Below the pieces are notes generated by a model that saw only the letters and a list, made by a program, of their open reading frames with translations, made no database searches and was not told the DNA's origin. 64,000 bases of DNA from Streptomyces pyxinicus (GTDB lineage: Bacteria; Actinomycetota; Actinomycetes; Streptomycetales; Streptomycetaceae): positions 95,395 to 159,394 of the forward strand of contig NZ_JANUGP010000019.1 in the NCBI RefSeq assembly GCF_024753135.1. The letters run 5' to 3'. The translations under genes and the position numbers were made by a program. This document shows, piece after piece, positions 45,402 through 53,598 of the stretch (the first letter of the stretch is position 1; every line of letters begins with the position of its first letter).

Positions 45402-46785
45402 TCGGGCCTCCCTCCGTCTCCTGGTCGAACCCCTGGGCCGCATCCTGCAAGCCGCCCTGGAGCTGATCCTTGGCGATCTTGGCGCCGGCCGCTGCGACGC
45501 CCACCGCGGCACCGGCCGCCGTGCCGACCGGACCCGCGGCAGAACCGGCGGCCGCACCACCGCCGACGGCTGCGCCGGCTCCCGCGCCCGCACCTGCGCC
45601 GGCCCCGGCGCCCGCACCTGCTCCCGCGCTGCCGCCCGCCGCTGTTCCTGAGGACGCCCCGGCCCCACCGGACGAGGCGGCGCTGCTGCCGAGCGTGCCG
45701 CCGCCGGAGAGGCCGGAGGAGCCCGAGCCGCTGAGGCCGACGTTGGACGCGCCGGTGGGCGAGGAGCCGACCGTGGCGGAGGCGCCCGAGCCGGGCGACG
45801 CCGTCGTGGACCCGGACGGACCGCTGGAAGAGGAACCGCCGCTGCCGCTGTCGTAACCGCCGCCGCCCCCACCGCCGCCGCCGGCGGCACCTCCGGCAAG
45901 GGCCACACCGGCCGGCTGGAGCAGTTTCATGAGCGCGGGCAGGACGAGGATCGTGCCCGACAGCAGGACGAAGCCGGTGATGGTACTGCCGAGATCCTTG
46001 TCCACACCATCGCCCATGAGCCGGTACGCCGCCGCGTACACGGTCGCCGCGGCGGGCTTGAGCAGGAGAAATGCGAGGGTCCACGACAGGTAGCGGCCGA
46101 GCCAGCGGTTGCCCATGCCGGTGAACGCGGTCGCCGCCGGGAGTGAGACCGTGCCGGCGAGCAGCACGAGTACCGCGGCTCGGAAGTACATGAGGATCAT
46201 CTGGAGCAGCGAGAAGACCGCCGCGAAGAGCAGCATGATCAAGGGGATGGCAGGACCGCCGAACACAGCGGCGGATCCGCCGATCGCTGTCGCCGCCAGG
46301 CCGAGCTTCGCAGCCGCGTCACCGCCGAGGGACTCGTTGATGATCCAGTTGGTGTAGGCGTCGCCGATCTGGGTGGCTATCGCGACCGTCGGGATGAACA
46401 TGGTGTTGACCAGCACCAGTTTGACCATGCCGTGCAGGACGTTGCGCATCTGCTCACCGGTGCCACGCAGTTCGTACGCCATCTTCGCGCCGGCGATCAC
46501 CAGGCACATCGCGGTGAGGGCGGACGACAGCCACAGGACATGGTCTTCCAGCCACAAGGCCACGTCGGTGGCACCGTTGAGAGTCTTGGTGCCTTTGTCG
46601 CTGGAGCCGTCGATGGGCTGGACACCCGGGGTGGGGACCTTCAGCCACAGGGAGGTGATACCGGCGACGATCTTGCCGAGGCCGGTGGCAAGGGACGTGA
46701 CGAGGTCATCCATCCAGCCGCCGACCGCGTCGCCGACCGAGTCACCGACCGTGTCACATATGGAGCTCAGGATTCCACAGGCCAT
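45391..46785 (-). CDS. TrbL/VirB6-like polytopic membrane channel protein
   Basis: A 464-residue protein. After a Cys-containing N-terminus (MACGILSSICDTVGDSVGDAVGG) come about six membrane segments between residues 70 and 310, the layout of TrbL/VirB6 inner-membrane channels. The last third is extremely low in complexity: Gly/Ser runs then Gly-Ala repeats (SAGAGAGAGAGAGAGAGA), ending in a short charged region. Its ATG overlaps the stop of the upstream gene (TAATG). It would form the membrane pore of the secretion apparatus. The Gly-Ala tail is unusual and probably flexible. Confidence 0.82.
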   Translation of the reverse strand: MACGILSSICDTVGDSVGDAVGGWMDDLVTSLATGLGKIVAGITSLWLKVPTPGVQPIDGSSDKGTKTLNGATDVALWLEDHVLWLSSALTAMCLVIAGAKMAYELRGTGEQMRNVLHGMVKLVLVNTMFIPTVAIATQIGDAYTNWIINESLGGDAAAKLGLAATAIGGSAAVFGGPAIPLIMLLFAAVFSLLQMILMYFRAAVLVLLAGTVSLPAATAFTGMGNRWLGRYLSWTLAFLLLKPAAATVYAAAYRLMGDGVDKDLGSTITGFVLLSGTILVLPALMKLLQPAGVALAGGAAGGGGGGGGGYDSGSGGSSSSGPSGSTTASPGSGASATVGSSPTGASNVGLSGSGSSGLSGGGTLGSSAASSGGAGASSGTAAGGSAGAGAGAGAGAGAGAGAGAAVGGGAAAGSAAGPVGTAAGAAVGVAAAGAKIAKDQLQGGLQDAAQGFDQETEGGPSGA

Positions 46786-47552
46786 TACAGGCCGCCGAAC
46801 TGTATGTACCCGACGAGGTCGGACACAGGCGTGGCGGGTGTGGTCAGGCTGCCGTCCTCCCGGGCAACCACCTTCCAGTCGGCGTCGGACCACTGCACGG
46901 TGATGTCAGAGGCCTTGAGGTTGTGGGCGTCGGTCGAGCCGTTGACCAGAGTCACCACGGCGGTCTGCTGCGTGTACGACACCACCCGGAAGCCCGCGAC
47001 CTGGGACAGTTCCCCTGCCTGGACGTCCACCTGGGACAACTGCCCCTCCAGTTTGTCGCGCCCGGCGCCCGGCAGGACCGACTTCTCCACCGGAGCCTTG
47101 CCGGGCGCGGCCAGGGCGACCCGGTAAGGGGTGTTGACAGCGGCCAGCAGCGCGCCGCGTGGCGTGTGGGCGTAACAGGTGGCCGACAGACCGTTGACCA
47201 CCATCGGCCCGGCGCTCTTGGAGCGAGGCAGTGCCGCGGTCTTGGTCAGGCTCCACGTCACGTCGTCCGGCGCCGTCGTCGGCACTTTCTGGTCCGTGTC
47301 CGTCGGCTTGCATCCGCCGGACGCGGGAGCGCCCGTCTGAGAGCCGCCGCCGTTGTCGTCGGCGCCTTGGCCGGAGGTCGCGGCACCGGCGCCGGAGGTG
47401 GGGGACGCCCCACCGTCCGACTTGCCGTCACCGTCGTCGTTGGTGACCACGACGAAGACGCCGAGCAGGACCACCACAAGGACGATGACAGCACTGATGA
47501 TCATGAGGCCGGTGCCCCGCTGCTCTTCGTCGCCGTCGTTCCGCCGTGCCAT
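46785..47552 (-). CDS. Membrane-anchored accessory protein of the type IV secretion-like locus
   Basis: I do not recognise a named family. The 255-residue protein has a short charged cytoplasmic start (MARRNDGDEEQRG), one membrane segment (LMIISAVIVLVVVLLGVFVVV), a Gly/Ser/Asp linker and an external domain of about 170 residues with two Cys. Single-pass proteins of this kind occur in the same place in related actinobacterial loci. ATG 47552 follows GGAGGGGG; the TTG at 47558 is less likely. It is coupled to the TrbL-like gene by TAATG. Confidence 0.75.
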   Translation of the reverse strand: MARRNDGDEEQRGTGLMIISAVIVLVVVLLGVFVVVTNDDGDGKSDGGASPTSGAGAATSGQGADDNGGGSQTGAPASGGCKPTDTDQKVPTTAPDDVTWSLTKTAALPRSKSAGPMVVNGLSATCYAHTPRGALLAAVNTPYRVALAAPGKAPVEKSVLPGAGRDKLEGQLSQVDVQAGELSQVAGFRVVSYTQQTAVVTLVNGSTDAHNLKASDITVQWSDADWKVVAREDGSLTTPATPVSDLVGYIQFGGL

Positions 47553-47574
47553 GCGCAAGTCCCCCTCCGCTCGA

Positions 47575-47832
47575 TCAGTTGATGAGTGCGTTGGTCAGCG
47601 CCGAAGCGGCCGAGATCAGGATGCTGCCCGCGCAGGCGCCGCCCAGGGCCTTCATGGCGCGCGAGGAGCCGTGCCCCGAGAAGTAGGCCCAGCACAGGAT
47701 GGCGCCGGATATGACGAAGGCGACGCCGGCGGCCCAGGCGGCGACCCAGGTGATCCAGGAACCAACGGTGTTGATCTTGTTGCAGGCGCCGGGCGGACAG
47801 GCGCCGATCGCGAGAACGAGCGTGTCGCTCAA
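47575..47832 (-). CDS. Small two-TM protein, VirB2/TrbC pilin-like candidate
   Basis: An 85-residue protein with a short N-terminus holding two Cys (GACPPGACNK) and two hydrophobic segments (WITWVAAWAAGVAFVISGAILCWAYF and ALGGACAGSILISAASALTNAL) separated by a small basic loop. Size and layout fit VirB2/TrbC pilins or a channel-gating peptide, as expected at the head of such an operon. The start is TTG 47832, with AAAGGGA upstream. Function is inferred from position and topology only. Confidence 0.68.
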   Translation of the reverse strand: MSDTLVLAIGACPPGACNKINTVGSWITWVAAWAAGVAFVISGAILCWAYFSGHGSSRAMKALGGACAGSILISAASALTNALIN

Positions 47833-47958
47833 GGAAATCCCTTTCGAACGAGCGGAGGAGGACTAGCGCGTAATGAGGTTCGGGTCGGCGAGTTGAAGCA
47901 GGAGCCGACTATGACCGGGCGGGTCCCGCGATGTTGCCGAGTGAGCACGGCGCCGCAT

Positions 47959-47983
47959 TGAAGGCGAGGCCGAGTCGCCTTCA
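47959..47983 (-). terminator. Hairpin at the stop codon of the P-loop-like gene
   Basis: TGAAGGCGA (47959-47967) and TCGCCTTCA (47975-47983) form a perfect 9-bp stem with a 7-nt loop. The stem includes the stop codon of the gene transcribed leftward from 48874, so it probably ends or attenuates that transcript before the pilin-like gene. The 148-base gap here otherwise holds no gene. Confidence 0.55.
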
Positions 47984-48874
47984 GATCAGCCGAGTTGACG
48001 GATCCGGCGGGGGCAACGCGTCGCCCTGGGACGGATGGCCGTACCCGGGTTGCTGTCGGGTGTCGTGGCCCTGCTGCGGCTGGCCGTACCCGGGCTGGGG
48101 CGGTCCGAAGCCCTGCTGGGACGATGCGTGGTTCTGCTGCGGGTAGGGGTACGCCGGTGCAGGCTGCGGCAGTTGCCGGTAGTCCGTCACCGGCACGAGC
48201 GGAGGGCTCTGGGTCGCGCCGGAAGGACCGGGGGGCAGTGCATAGGTGATGCGCGGCTGGGTGAGCCCGCGAAGGGTCCCCTCCAACTCGTCCAACGACT
48301 TCACCCTCTTCTGCGACTTGCCGCCCTCGCGCCATTCCTCGATCCAGGGCACTTCCCAACTCTGACTGACCGCACCGGTCAGCACCCGTATCCGGTCACG
48401 GATGGGCCGCGGTGGCTTCGTCGGAGCGTCTGCCATGAGCACGAGCCCGACGATGTTGGTGCTGGTGGGTGCGAGCCCGCTGTGCCACTCCTGCAAGGCC
48501 GCCTGGGCAGCCGTCAGACCGCGGTGGTCCGTGCGGGCCACGAGGACGACGTGCACATCGGAAGCCGCGCCGTGGATGTCCGGCCAGTGTCGCTGAGGGT
48601 CTCCGCCACCGCCGATCGTACGCAGCAGTGTCGAGACACCTGCCCCGCCATGGACGCCAAGCGCCCACCACAGCACCCCCGGCGTCGGGGCCAACGGAAG
48701 AGTGCCGAGCAGGTGCTGGGGAGCCTGGACCGAGCCGGACTGCCGCAGAACCGCGTCCCGCGACGCGGCCGCAGCCACCGGGGCGACCGGCTGGGGGGCG
48801 GTCTGCCCTGGGGAGTGCTGCGGCACGGCGGCAGGTTGTGGCGTCACCCACAGATCGACTCGTTCGTCCGCCAT
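47981..48874 (-). CDS. Possible P-loop protein of the secretion locus (DUF6668-like)
   Basis: A 297-residue soluble protein. A Gln/Ala/Pro-rich N-terminus precedes a compact domain with LWWALGVHGGAGVSTLLRTIGGG, which looks like a ParA/MinD-type P-loop (GAGVST), then HVVLVARTDHRGLTAAQAALQEW. The C-terminal 80 residues are Gln/Pro/Tyr-rich repeats (GYGQPQQGHD and similar), probably disordered. It resembles proteins called DUF6668 in actinobacterial transfer loci; I am not certain of the number. ATG 48874 follows GGGAGGG. It would be the first gene of the leftward operon, facing the HTH gene. Confidence 0.7.
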   Translation of the reverse strand: MADERVDLWVTPQPAAVPQHSPGQTAPQPVAPVAAAASRDAVLRQSGSVQAPQHLLGTLPLAPTPGVLWWALGVHGGAGVSTLLRTIGGGGDPQRHWPDIHGAASDVHVVLVARTDHRGLTAAQAALQEWHSGLAPTSTNIVGLVLMADAPTKPPRPIRDRIRVLTGAVSQSWEVPWIEEWREGGKSQKRVKSLDELEGTLRGLTQPRITYALPPGPSGATQSPPLVPVTDYRQLPQPAPAYPYPQQNHASSQQGFGPPQPGYGQPQQGHDTRQQPGYGHPSQGDALPPPDPSTRLI

Positions 48875-48917
48875 CCCCGTTTTCCCTCCCAGCGATCTGA
48901 AATGACCATGATCGCGG

Positions 48918-48991
48918 GGTACACCGTACCGGAGCCGTCATTACAGCGCCCAGAAATTCGAACGGATGGGAACACGGGCTGGTACGGTGCC
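48918..48991. promoter_or_regulatory. Related GGTAC-type sites between the two divergent secretion operons
   Basis: GGTACACCGTACC at 48918-48930 is a perfect inverted repeat. GGTACGGTGCC at 48981-48991 repeats its half in the other orientation. Both lie in the 156-base gap between the leftward P-loop gene and the rightward HTH gene, whose product is a small DNA-binding protein. They are good candidates for its operator controlling both operons (inference). Confidence 0.45.
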
Positions 48992-49030
48992 TGCCTCAAA
49001 GCGTAGATCATTTAGGGGGAGAGAGGGTGG

Positions 49031-49276
49031 GTGGCACAACTGGGCTCCGAAACAGTCAGGTTGGCGGCATACCCGGAGGTCATGACAGCTGGAGAGGTGG
49101 CCGAGGTGTTCCGGGTGGAGGCCGCGACGGTGGTCAAGTGGCTCAGCGACGGACATCTTCCCGGGTTCCAGATAGGCCCGAAGCGGGCGTGGCGCCTCTG
49201 GCGGGACGAGATCCGCGAATACCTGGAAGCAAACCGCAACACGGGTTCAAGAGCAGGCATCAGCCCCTTCGCCTAA
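49031..49276 (+). CDS. Small HTH DNA-binding protein (excisionase/BldC-like)
   Basis: An 81-residue protein with a MerR-like winged helix: VMTAGEVAEVFRVEAATVVKWLSDGHLPGFQIGPKRAWRLWRDEIREYL. The helix-turn-helix and the wing with the Arg-rich RAWR are typical of excisionase/BldC-type proteins. It could be a recombination factor, but no integrase is present in the window, so a role as local regulator is favoured. The start is GTG 49031 behind GGGGGAGAGAGGG. It heads the rightward operon of secretion genes, 22 bases before the hydrolase gene. Confidence 0.85.
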   Translation: MAQLGSETVRLAAYPEVMTAGEVAEVFRVEAATVVKWLSDGHLPGFQIGPKRAWRLWRDEIREYLEANRNTGSRAGISPFA

Positions 49277-49298
49277 CCACCGCTCGGGCTGGTGACGC

Positions 49299-50279
49299 GT
49301 GAACACACGTCGGCACCAAGTGGTTGCCACCGCGCTGACAGCGGTTGCGGGCATGCTCGTCGCCGGGTGCGGCATGGTCGACCACGGCGGCATCGGCGGC
49401 GGTCTGAGCGGGGCCGTCCCCGACGCGTACCGCGCCTTCGTGTCGAGGGCGGGAAGCATCTGCCCGCAGATCCCCCCGGCCATCATCGCCGCGCAGATCG
49501 AGGCCGAGTCCAGTTGGAACCCCAAGGCCCAGTCGCACGACGCACAGGGCAACCCGATTGCCGACGGCATCTCGCAGTTCATCCCCGGCACCTGGGCCGT
49601 CTACGGCGCCGACGGCAACGGCGACGGCAAAGCCGACGTGTGGGACCCGGCCGACGCAATCCTGACCCAGGGTGTCTACGACTGCGCCATCGCGAAGCGG
49701 CTGCTACCCGAGGTCGCCGGCGGCAACGTCAAAGGCGATATCGTCTCCGTGACCCTGGCCGCGTACAACGCCGGTGAGCAGGCCGTCCTGAACAGTCACG
49801 GCATTCCGCCCTATCCCGAGACCCAGGGGTACGTCGCGAGGATCCTCAGCCTGGCGAAGAAGTATCAGGGTGCCGAGGAGATACCGGGCGGCGACAGCAG
49901 CGCGGGGGCGAAGATCGTGGAGGTCGCCCGGCGGCAGATCGGCACACCGTATGTCTGGGGCGGCGGAGGCACGGCCGGCCCGACGGGCGGCGGGTTCGAC
50001 TGCTCGGGCCTCACCCAGTACTCCGTCTACGTGGCCACGGGGAAGGTGATCCCCCGCACCTCGCAAACCCAGCGTACGGCGGGCAAGAGCGTCCCTCGCA
50101 ACGCGATGCAGCCGGGCGATGTCATCGTCTTCAACAACGACGGAGGCTGGGGACACGTCGGGATCTACGCGGGCAACGGCCAGATGATCGACGCTCCGCG
50201 ACCGGGCAAGACCGTGGAGGTCACCTCCCTCAGCCCCTACTGGACCCAGTTCGACTGGGACGTCAGGAGATTCACATGA
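49299..50279 (+). CDS. Bifunctional lytic transglycosylase / NlpC-P60 peptidase lipoprotein
   Basis: A 326-residue exported cell-wall hydrolase. The signal has a lipobox (AGMLVAGCG). The first domain is an SLT-like transglycosylase: IPPAIIAAQIEAESSWNP with catalytic Glu, then ISQFIPGTWAVYG and VTLAAYNAGEQAV. The second is NlpC/P60: GTPYVWGGGG, FDCSGLTQYSVY (catalytic Cys) and WGHVGIYAGNGQMIDA (catalytic His). Such enzymes open the peptidoglycan for secretion or conjugation channels (VirB1/TcpG-like). It is coupled to the next gene by a 4-base overlap (ATGA). Confidence 0.93.
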   Translation: MNTRRHQVVATALTAVAGMLVAGCGMVDHGGIGGGLSGAVPDAYRAFVSRAGSICPQIPPAIIAAQIEAESSWNPKAQSHDAQGNPIADGISQFIPGTWAVYGADGNGDGKADVWDPADAILTQGVYDCAIAKRLLPEVAGGNVKGDIVSVTLAAYNAGEQAVLNSHGIPPYPETQGYVARILSLAKKYQGAEEIPGGDSSAGAKIVEVARRQIGTPYVWGGGGTAGPTGGGFDCSGLTQYSVYVATGKVIPRTSQTQRTAGKSVPRNAMQPGDVIVFNNDGGWGHVGIYAGNGQMIDAPRPGKTVEVTSLSPYWTQFDWDVRRFT

Positions 50280-50899
50280 GCGAGACCCGCGACCGGTGGG
50301 GGTGGTCCGGTGCCGGAGTCCTCTGCGCGGCCCTCGTGTTGACCGGCTGTGGGAGCGACCAGCACGGGAAGGCCAAAGGCGAGCAGTCACCGCCGGCCCC
50401 TACCGCACGGCCGAACGCCGCCTACTCCGAGCCGCCGCCGTTGCCGAGCGGGGTACCGGGAACACCGGAGGCCGGGGTGCCCACGCATGTCGACGAGCAC
50501 GACGCCACCTCCGTGGCCAGGGCGATCGCCGTGACCACCTGGACCTTCGACACGAAGATCGACACCACTGCCGCGGACGCCCAGCGCCGTACCGCGGGCT
50601 GGCTGACCGTCGGCTACGCCAAAACCGTGAGCGCCGCCCAGCCTGTCGCCGCGCCGGACGCGAGTTGGACCACCATGGCCGATCACCATGGCTACACGAG
50701 GGTCACGGCCCGGCGGGCCCACGACACCGCGCCGGACGACACACCCACGGAGGCCTACCGCCAGTTCGAGGTGACAGTGACTCCGCGCGGAAGGGACGGG
50801 TGGAAGGGTCCGGCCGAGACCTGGGTTGAATGGATCCACCTGGTGCGGTCCCGCACCGGTGAGCCCTGGAAAGCGGACAACATGCGAGTGGCCCGGTGA
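50276..50899 (+). CDS. Lipoprotein, possible VirB8-like assembly factor
   Basis: A 207-residue lipoprotein (lipobox ALVLTGCGSD) with a Pro-rich spacer and a domain of about 130 residues (SVARAIAVTTWTFDTKIDTT to the end, with YRQFEVTVTPRGRDG). The pattern of helix followed by strands fits an NTF2-like fold as in VirB8/TcpC, but the similarity is weak. It overlaps both neighbours by four bases, so hydrolase, lipoprotein and propeller form one coupled operon. It would act at the outer face of the membrane. Confidence 0.7.
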   Translation: MSETRDRWGWSGAGVLCAALVLTGCGSDQHGKAKGEQSPPAPTARPNAAYSEPPPLPSGVPGTPEAGVPTHVDEHDATSVARAIAVTTWTFDTKIDTTAADAQRRTAGWLTVGYAKTVSAAQPVAAPDASWTTMADHHGYTRVTARRAHDTAPDDTPTEAYRQFEVTVTPRGRDGWKGPAETWVEWIHLVRSRTGEPWKADNMRVAR

Positions 50900-52476
50900 C
50901 AACGAGCTTCGACCCCCACGCCATACCCGACTGGCCCAATCCGGTGGTCCGGCTGACCGGTGGCAACACCGTCGAGGTAGACGGGTTCACGATGGTCCTG
51001 CCACATGAGCTGGACGACGCCGATGCCCGGCGGTGGGCAGTGCGGACCGTCGCCCAGAAGTACGCCCGGCTCGGCCGTGCCATCCGGGTCACCGCGATCG
51101 AGGCGGACGGCACCACCATTCCCTTGATCGTGCACAAGGACGGCACCGTGGAACCCGCGCCCGCCGAGGCCGCCGAGAAGAGCCGGTTCCGCCCGCGGCC
51201 CCGTACCCGGCCGATCGCCGACGCCGCAGGCAAGCCGCGCGGCACCGGGAGCGAAGGCACGGTGCAGGGCAAGTCGCAGGCCAAGGGGCTGATCGCGGCG
51301 GGCGTCTTCCTTGGTGTGATCGCACTCGCCGCGGTCCTCGTCGTCAGCGCGGGAGGCCACGGAGATCCGACCCAGGCTCCCAACTCCTCGGCCGGTCCCG
51401 TCACGACGGCCGCCTCCACGCCTCCGGCCGCGAACCTTCCTGTCCCGGCGCCTGACGGCTGGACGACCCACGCTGCCTGGGCCGTGGCGGTGAGCACCCA
51501 GGTCACACCGGCCGTTGCCGACGACGGAACCACCGCCGTCATCACCGACCAGGGCGACCTGGCGGTCCTCAACCCGTCGACGGGAGTGACCGAGTGGACG
51601 GCGGACGTCCCGGACGACGCCTCCGGCTCACTGGTCATCACGCTCATCGACGGCAAACGCGTCGTCGCCCTGACCACCGGCCAGACCTTGCACTACTGGC
51701 AACTGACCGGCAGCACCCACCAGCACACGGCCGTCGCCCTTCCCGACTCCGGAGTCGTGTCGTTCCTGGGCTCCTCCCCGCTCATCTCTCTGCCGGACGC
51801 CACTGCGGCCGTCGTGGCGAAGGGAAGGGTCCGTACCCTCGATCTTCCGGTTCGGGGGACCGCACTCGCTGCCGACGGACAGTCGGTTCTCGCCGCCGAC
51901 CCGTCCGGCCGCTGGTGGTGGCTGCGTGCGGGCCACGTCACCGGCAAGGGCAGGAAGATGACGGCTCCGGTCAGGAACGGCAAGCTCGCCAGTGTCCTCG
52001 GAATCGACGGCACGCGCCTTGCGGGGGTGTGGAAGAGCGGTGACAAGACCTACCTGACCGTCTATGCCTCTGGCAGCGGCAAGCGGCTCGCCACCGCGCA
52101 GACCGGCGGGGATCTCAGCGATCTGACGGTACGAAGCACCGGCGGACTGATCGCCGTAGGTCCCCTCGTGCTCGACACGAAGACCGGCAAGACCAAGCTG
52201 GCCGCCGGGACCACCCCGCACTCCGCCGCCGACGGCAGGATCTACGCACAGGACCAGCTCCAGCAGTGGCACGCCTTGGATGCATCGAACGACACCACCC
52301 TGGGCGGTGAGGACGTGGCCATCCCCCTCGGTATCGCTGCCAAGCGCGCCCTGGTGGTCGCCGACAAACTCGGAGAGAAACTGCTGTACGCCCTCGTGCC
52401 GGGCGACAGCCAGACTCCCGGCTCGGACAGCAGCAGCGAGGTCGTGGCTCCGGAGCCTCCCGCTCAGGACCAGTAG
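50896..52476 (+). CDS. Membrane-anchored beta-propeller protein (PQQ-like)
   Basis: A 526-residue protein. About 130 cytoplasmic residues hold a compact N-terminal part (DGFTMVLPHELDDADARRWAVRTVAQKYARLG); one membrane segment follows (LIAAGVFLGVIALAAVLVVS) and then an external propeller (AAWAVAVSTQVTPAVADDGTTAVITDQGDLAVLNPSTGVTEWTA, and later repeats). No catalytic site is seen. The GTG at 50896 overlaps the upstream stop. It ends the rightward secretion operon, mirroring the propeller lipoprotein at 36982 at the other border. It may connect inside and outside of the apparatus (inference). Confidence 0.8.
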   Translation: MTTSFDPHAIPDWPNPVVRLTGGNTVEVDGFTMVLPHELDDADARRWAVRTVAQKYARLGRAIRVTAIEADGTTIPLIVHKDGTVEPAPAEAAEKSRFRPRPRTRPIADAAGKPRGTGSEGTVQGKSQAKGLIAAGVFLGVIALAAVLVVSAGGHGDPTQAPNSSAGPVTTAASTPPAANLPVPAPDGWTTHAAWAVAVSTQVTPAVADDGTTAVITDQGDLAVLNPSTGVTEWTADVPDDASGSLVITLIDGKRVVALTTGQTLHYWQLTGSTHQHTAVALPDSGVVSFLGSSPLISLPDATAAVVAKGRVRTLDLPVRGTALAADGQSVLAADPSGRWWWLRAGHVTGKGRKMTAPVRNGKLASVLGIDGTRLAGVWKSGDKTYLTVYASGSGKRLATAQTGGDLSDLTVRSTGGLIAVGPLVLDTKTGKTKLAAGTTPHSAADGRIYAQDQLQQWHALDASNDTTLGGEDVAIPLGIAAKRALVVADKLGEKLLYALVPGDSQTPGSDSSSEVVAPEPPAQDQ

Positions 52477-52519
52477 CACCGGCGGAAACACGACGCGGCC
52501 CACGCCCGGTCAGCGAGGC

Positions 52520-52826
52520 CGTCAGCCCGGCGTTCATCCTCGGTGCGCGGGTGGCGGCGGGCGAGTCGGGCTGTACGCCGGGTTCTGCCCGGACCCCGCC
52601 GACTGGACGCCTCTGGCCGAACGGCTGGGGCTGACCGGGAAGCCGGAGGCACCAGGTCGGGTCGGCTGTCCATCGCGTCGGCGCTGATCGGACGGCCCCG
52701 TTGGTGGTGCTGGACGAGCTGACGACCGGCCCGGGCCCGCGCGCTTGGATTTATACGCCAAGTTGAATGCAAGCAACCGTCCGGTGGTCGTGACGGCCGA
52801 CCACCACCGCGGCATCGCCGGATGAG
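52520..52826 (+). pseudogene. Decayed ABC transporter ATPase gene fragment
   Basis: Pieces of a drug-exporter-type ATPase are visible in shifting frames: GLYAGFCPDPADWTPLAERL, then RLSIASALIGRP, then PLVVLDELTTGPGPRAW, which looks like a Walker B and D-loop (normally LVVLDEPTTGLDP). At least two frame changes and missing segments separate them. The last part (LDLYAKLNASNRPVVVTADH) is uncertain. No start is found. It marks the right border of the secretion island. Confidence 0.55.
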
Positions 52827-52881
52827 CGAACAGCGAGCGGGTGCCCCCGCCCACGCCCCCTCGCCGAACGCCATCCCCCTG

Positions 52882-53481
52882 TCAACCGGCCGAACCAAGC
52901 CCCGCGATGATCAGCCCGAGCGCGAACTCGAACCGCTGGTCGAAGCTGTCGGGGCCGACGTACGGCAGGACTTCGGACAGGGCCGGGTAGGTGTCGGCCG
53001 GGACCTGGTCCGGGGGGAGGGTCGGCGTGGTGTGCTGGGCGGCCTGTTGTTCCTGGGTGAGGCCCAGGGTCAGGTAGAAGATCGTCCAGTGGGTCCACGC
53101 GGCCGTGCGCGGCGGGTGGCCGGCCGCCAGCAGGGTGGCGATCACGGTGTCGGCGTAGCGCAGCGTGCGGGGCTCGGCCGCGAAGACGCCCGCGACCATC
53201 CGGGCGCCGTCGCGGTGGGAGAGCAGTGCCGTGCGGCAGCGGCGGCTCAGTTCCCCGAGCCGGTCGGGGAACGCCTCGGGCAGCGGCTCGTCGAGACAGT
53301 GCGCGAGGAGTTCGTCGGAGGCGAGTTCGAGCAGCCGGCCCTTGCTGGAGGCGTGCCAGCGGACGGTGTTGTGCCGCACGCCGAGCCGGTCCGCGACGGC
53401 GCGCATGGTCACGCCGTCCAGCCCCTGCTCGTCGAGGACCGCCAGCGTGGCGGCGACGATCTCACCCCGTGTCGTACCCAT
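52882..53481 (-). CDS. TetR-family repressor (tetracycline-repressor-like C-terminal domain)
   Basis: A 199-residue regulator. The DNA-binding part is EIVAATLAVLDEQGLDGVTMRAVADRLGVRHNTVRWHASSK, close to the TetR class where the recognition helix is followed by a Trp-His instead of Tyr-Tyr. The C-terminal domain fits TetR_C (GARMVAGVFAAEPRTLRYADTVIATLLAAG, and TIFYLTLGLTQEQQAA). It diverges from the FAD monooxygenase gene, and the 117-base gap holds two perfect copies of TTGTCC-N3-GGACAA. The natural inducer is probably a substrate of the monooxygenase. Confidence 0.93.
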   Translation of the reverse strand: MGTTRGEIVAATLAVLDEQGLDGVTMRAVADRLGVRHNTVRWHASSKGRLLELASDELLAHCLDEPLPEAFPDRLGELSRRCRTALLSHRDGARMVAGVFAAEPRTLRYADTVIATLLAAGHPPRTAAWTHWTIFYLTLGLTQEQQAAQHTTPTLPPDQVPADTYPALSEVLPYVGPDSFDQRFEFALGLIIAGLGSAG

Positions 53482-53531
53482 CCCTATGCGCCTCTCCGGC
53501 CGGCTCTCGCCACCCTGTCACTCACGTCATG

Positions 53532-53580
53532 TTGTCCAGTGGACAATTCTAGGGCATGCTCACCCTTGTCCAACGGACAA
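53532..53580. promoter_or_regulatory. Two palindromic operators for the TetR repressor
   Basis: TTGTCCAGTGGACAA (53532-53546) and TTGTCCAACGGACAA (53566-53580) share the perfect inverted repeat TTGTCC-N3-GGACAA. Their centres are 34 bases apart, about three helical turns. They sit between the divergent repressor and monooxygenase genes, so a repressor dimer bound to each would block both promoters. Confidence 0.85.
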
Positions 53581-53598
53581 GAGAGAGGACGTGACGTC

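Noticed and set aside
45470..45856. An Ala-Pro repeat ORF on the plus strand
   Set aside because: It is the reverse complement of the Gly-Ala tail of the TrbL-like protein, not an independent gene.
49031..49276. Excisionase as evidence for an integrative element with integrase
   Set aside because: No integrase, tRNA gene or flanking att-like repeat was found in the window; small BldC/excisionase-like HTH proteins also act as ordinary regulators.
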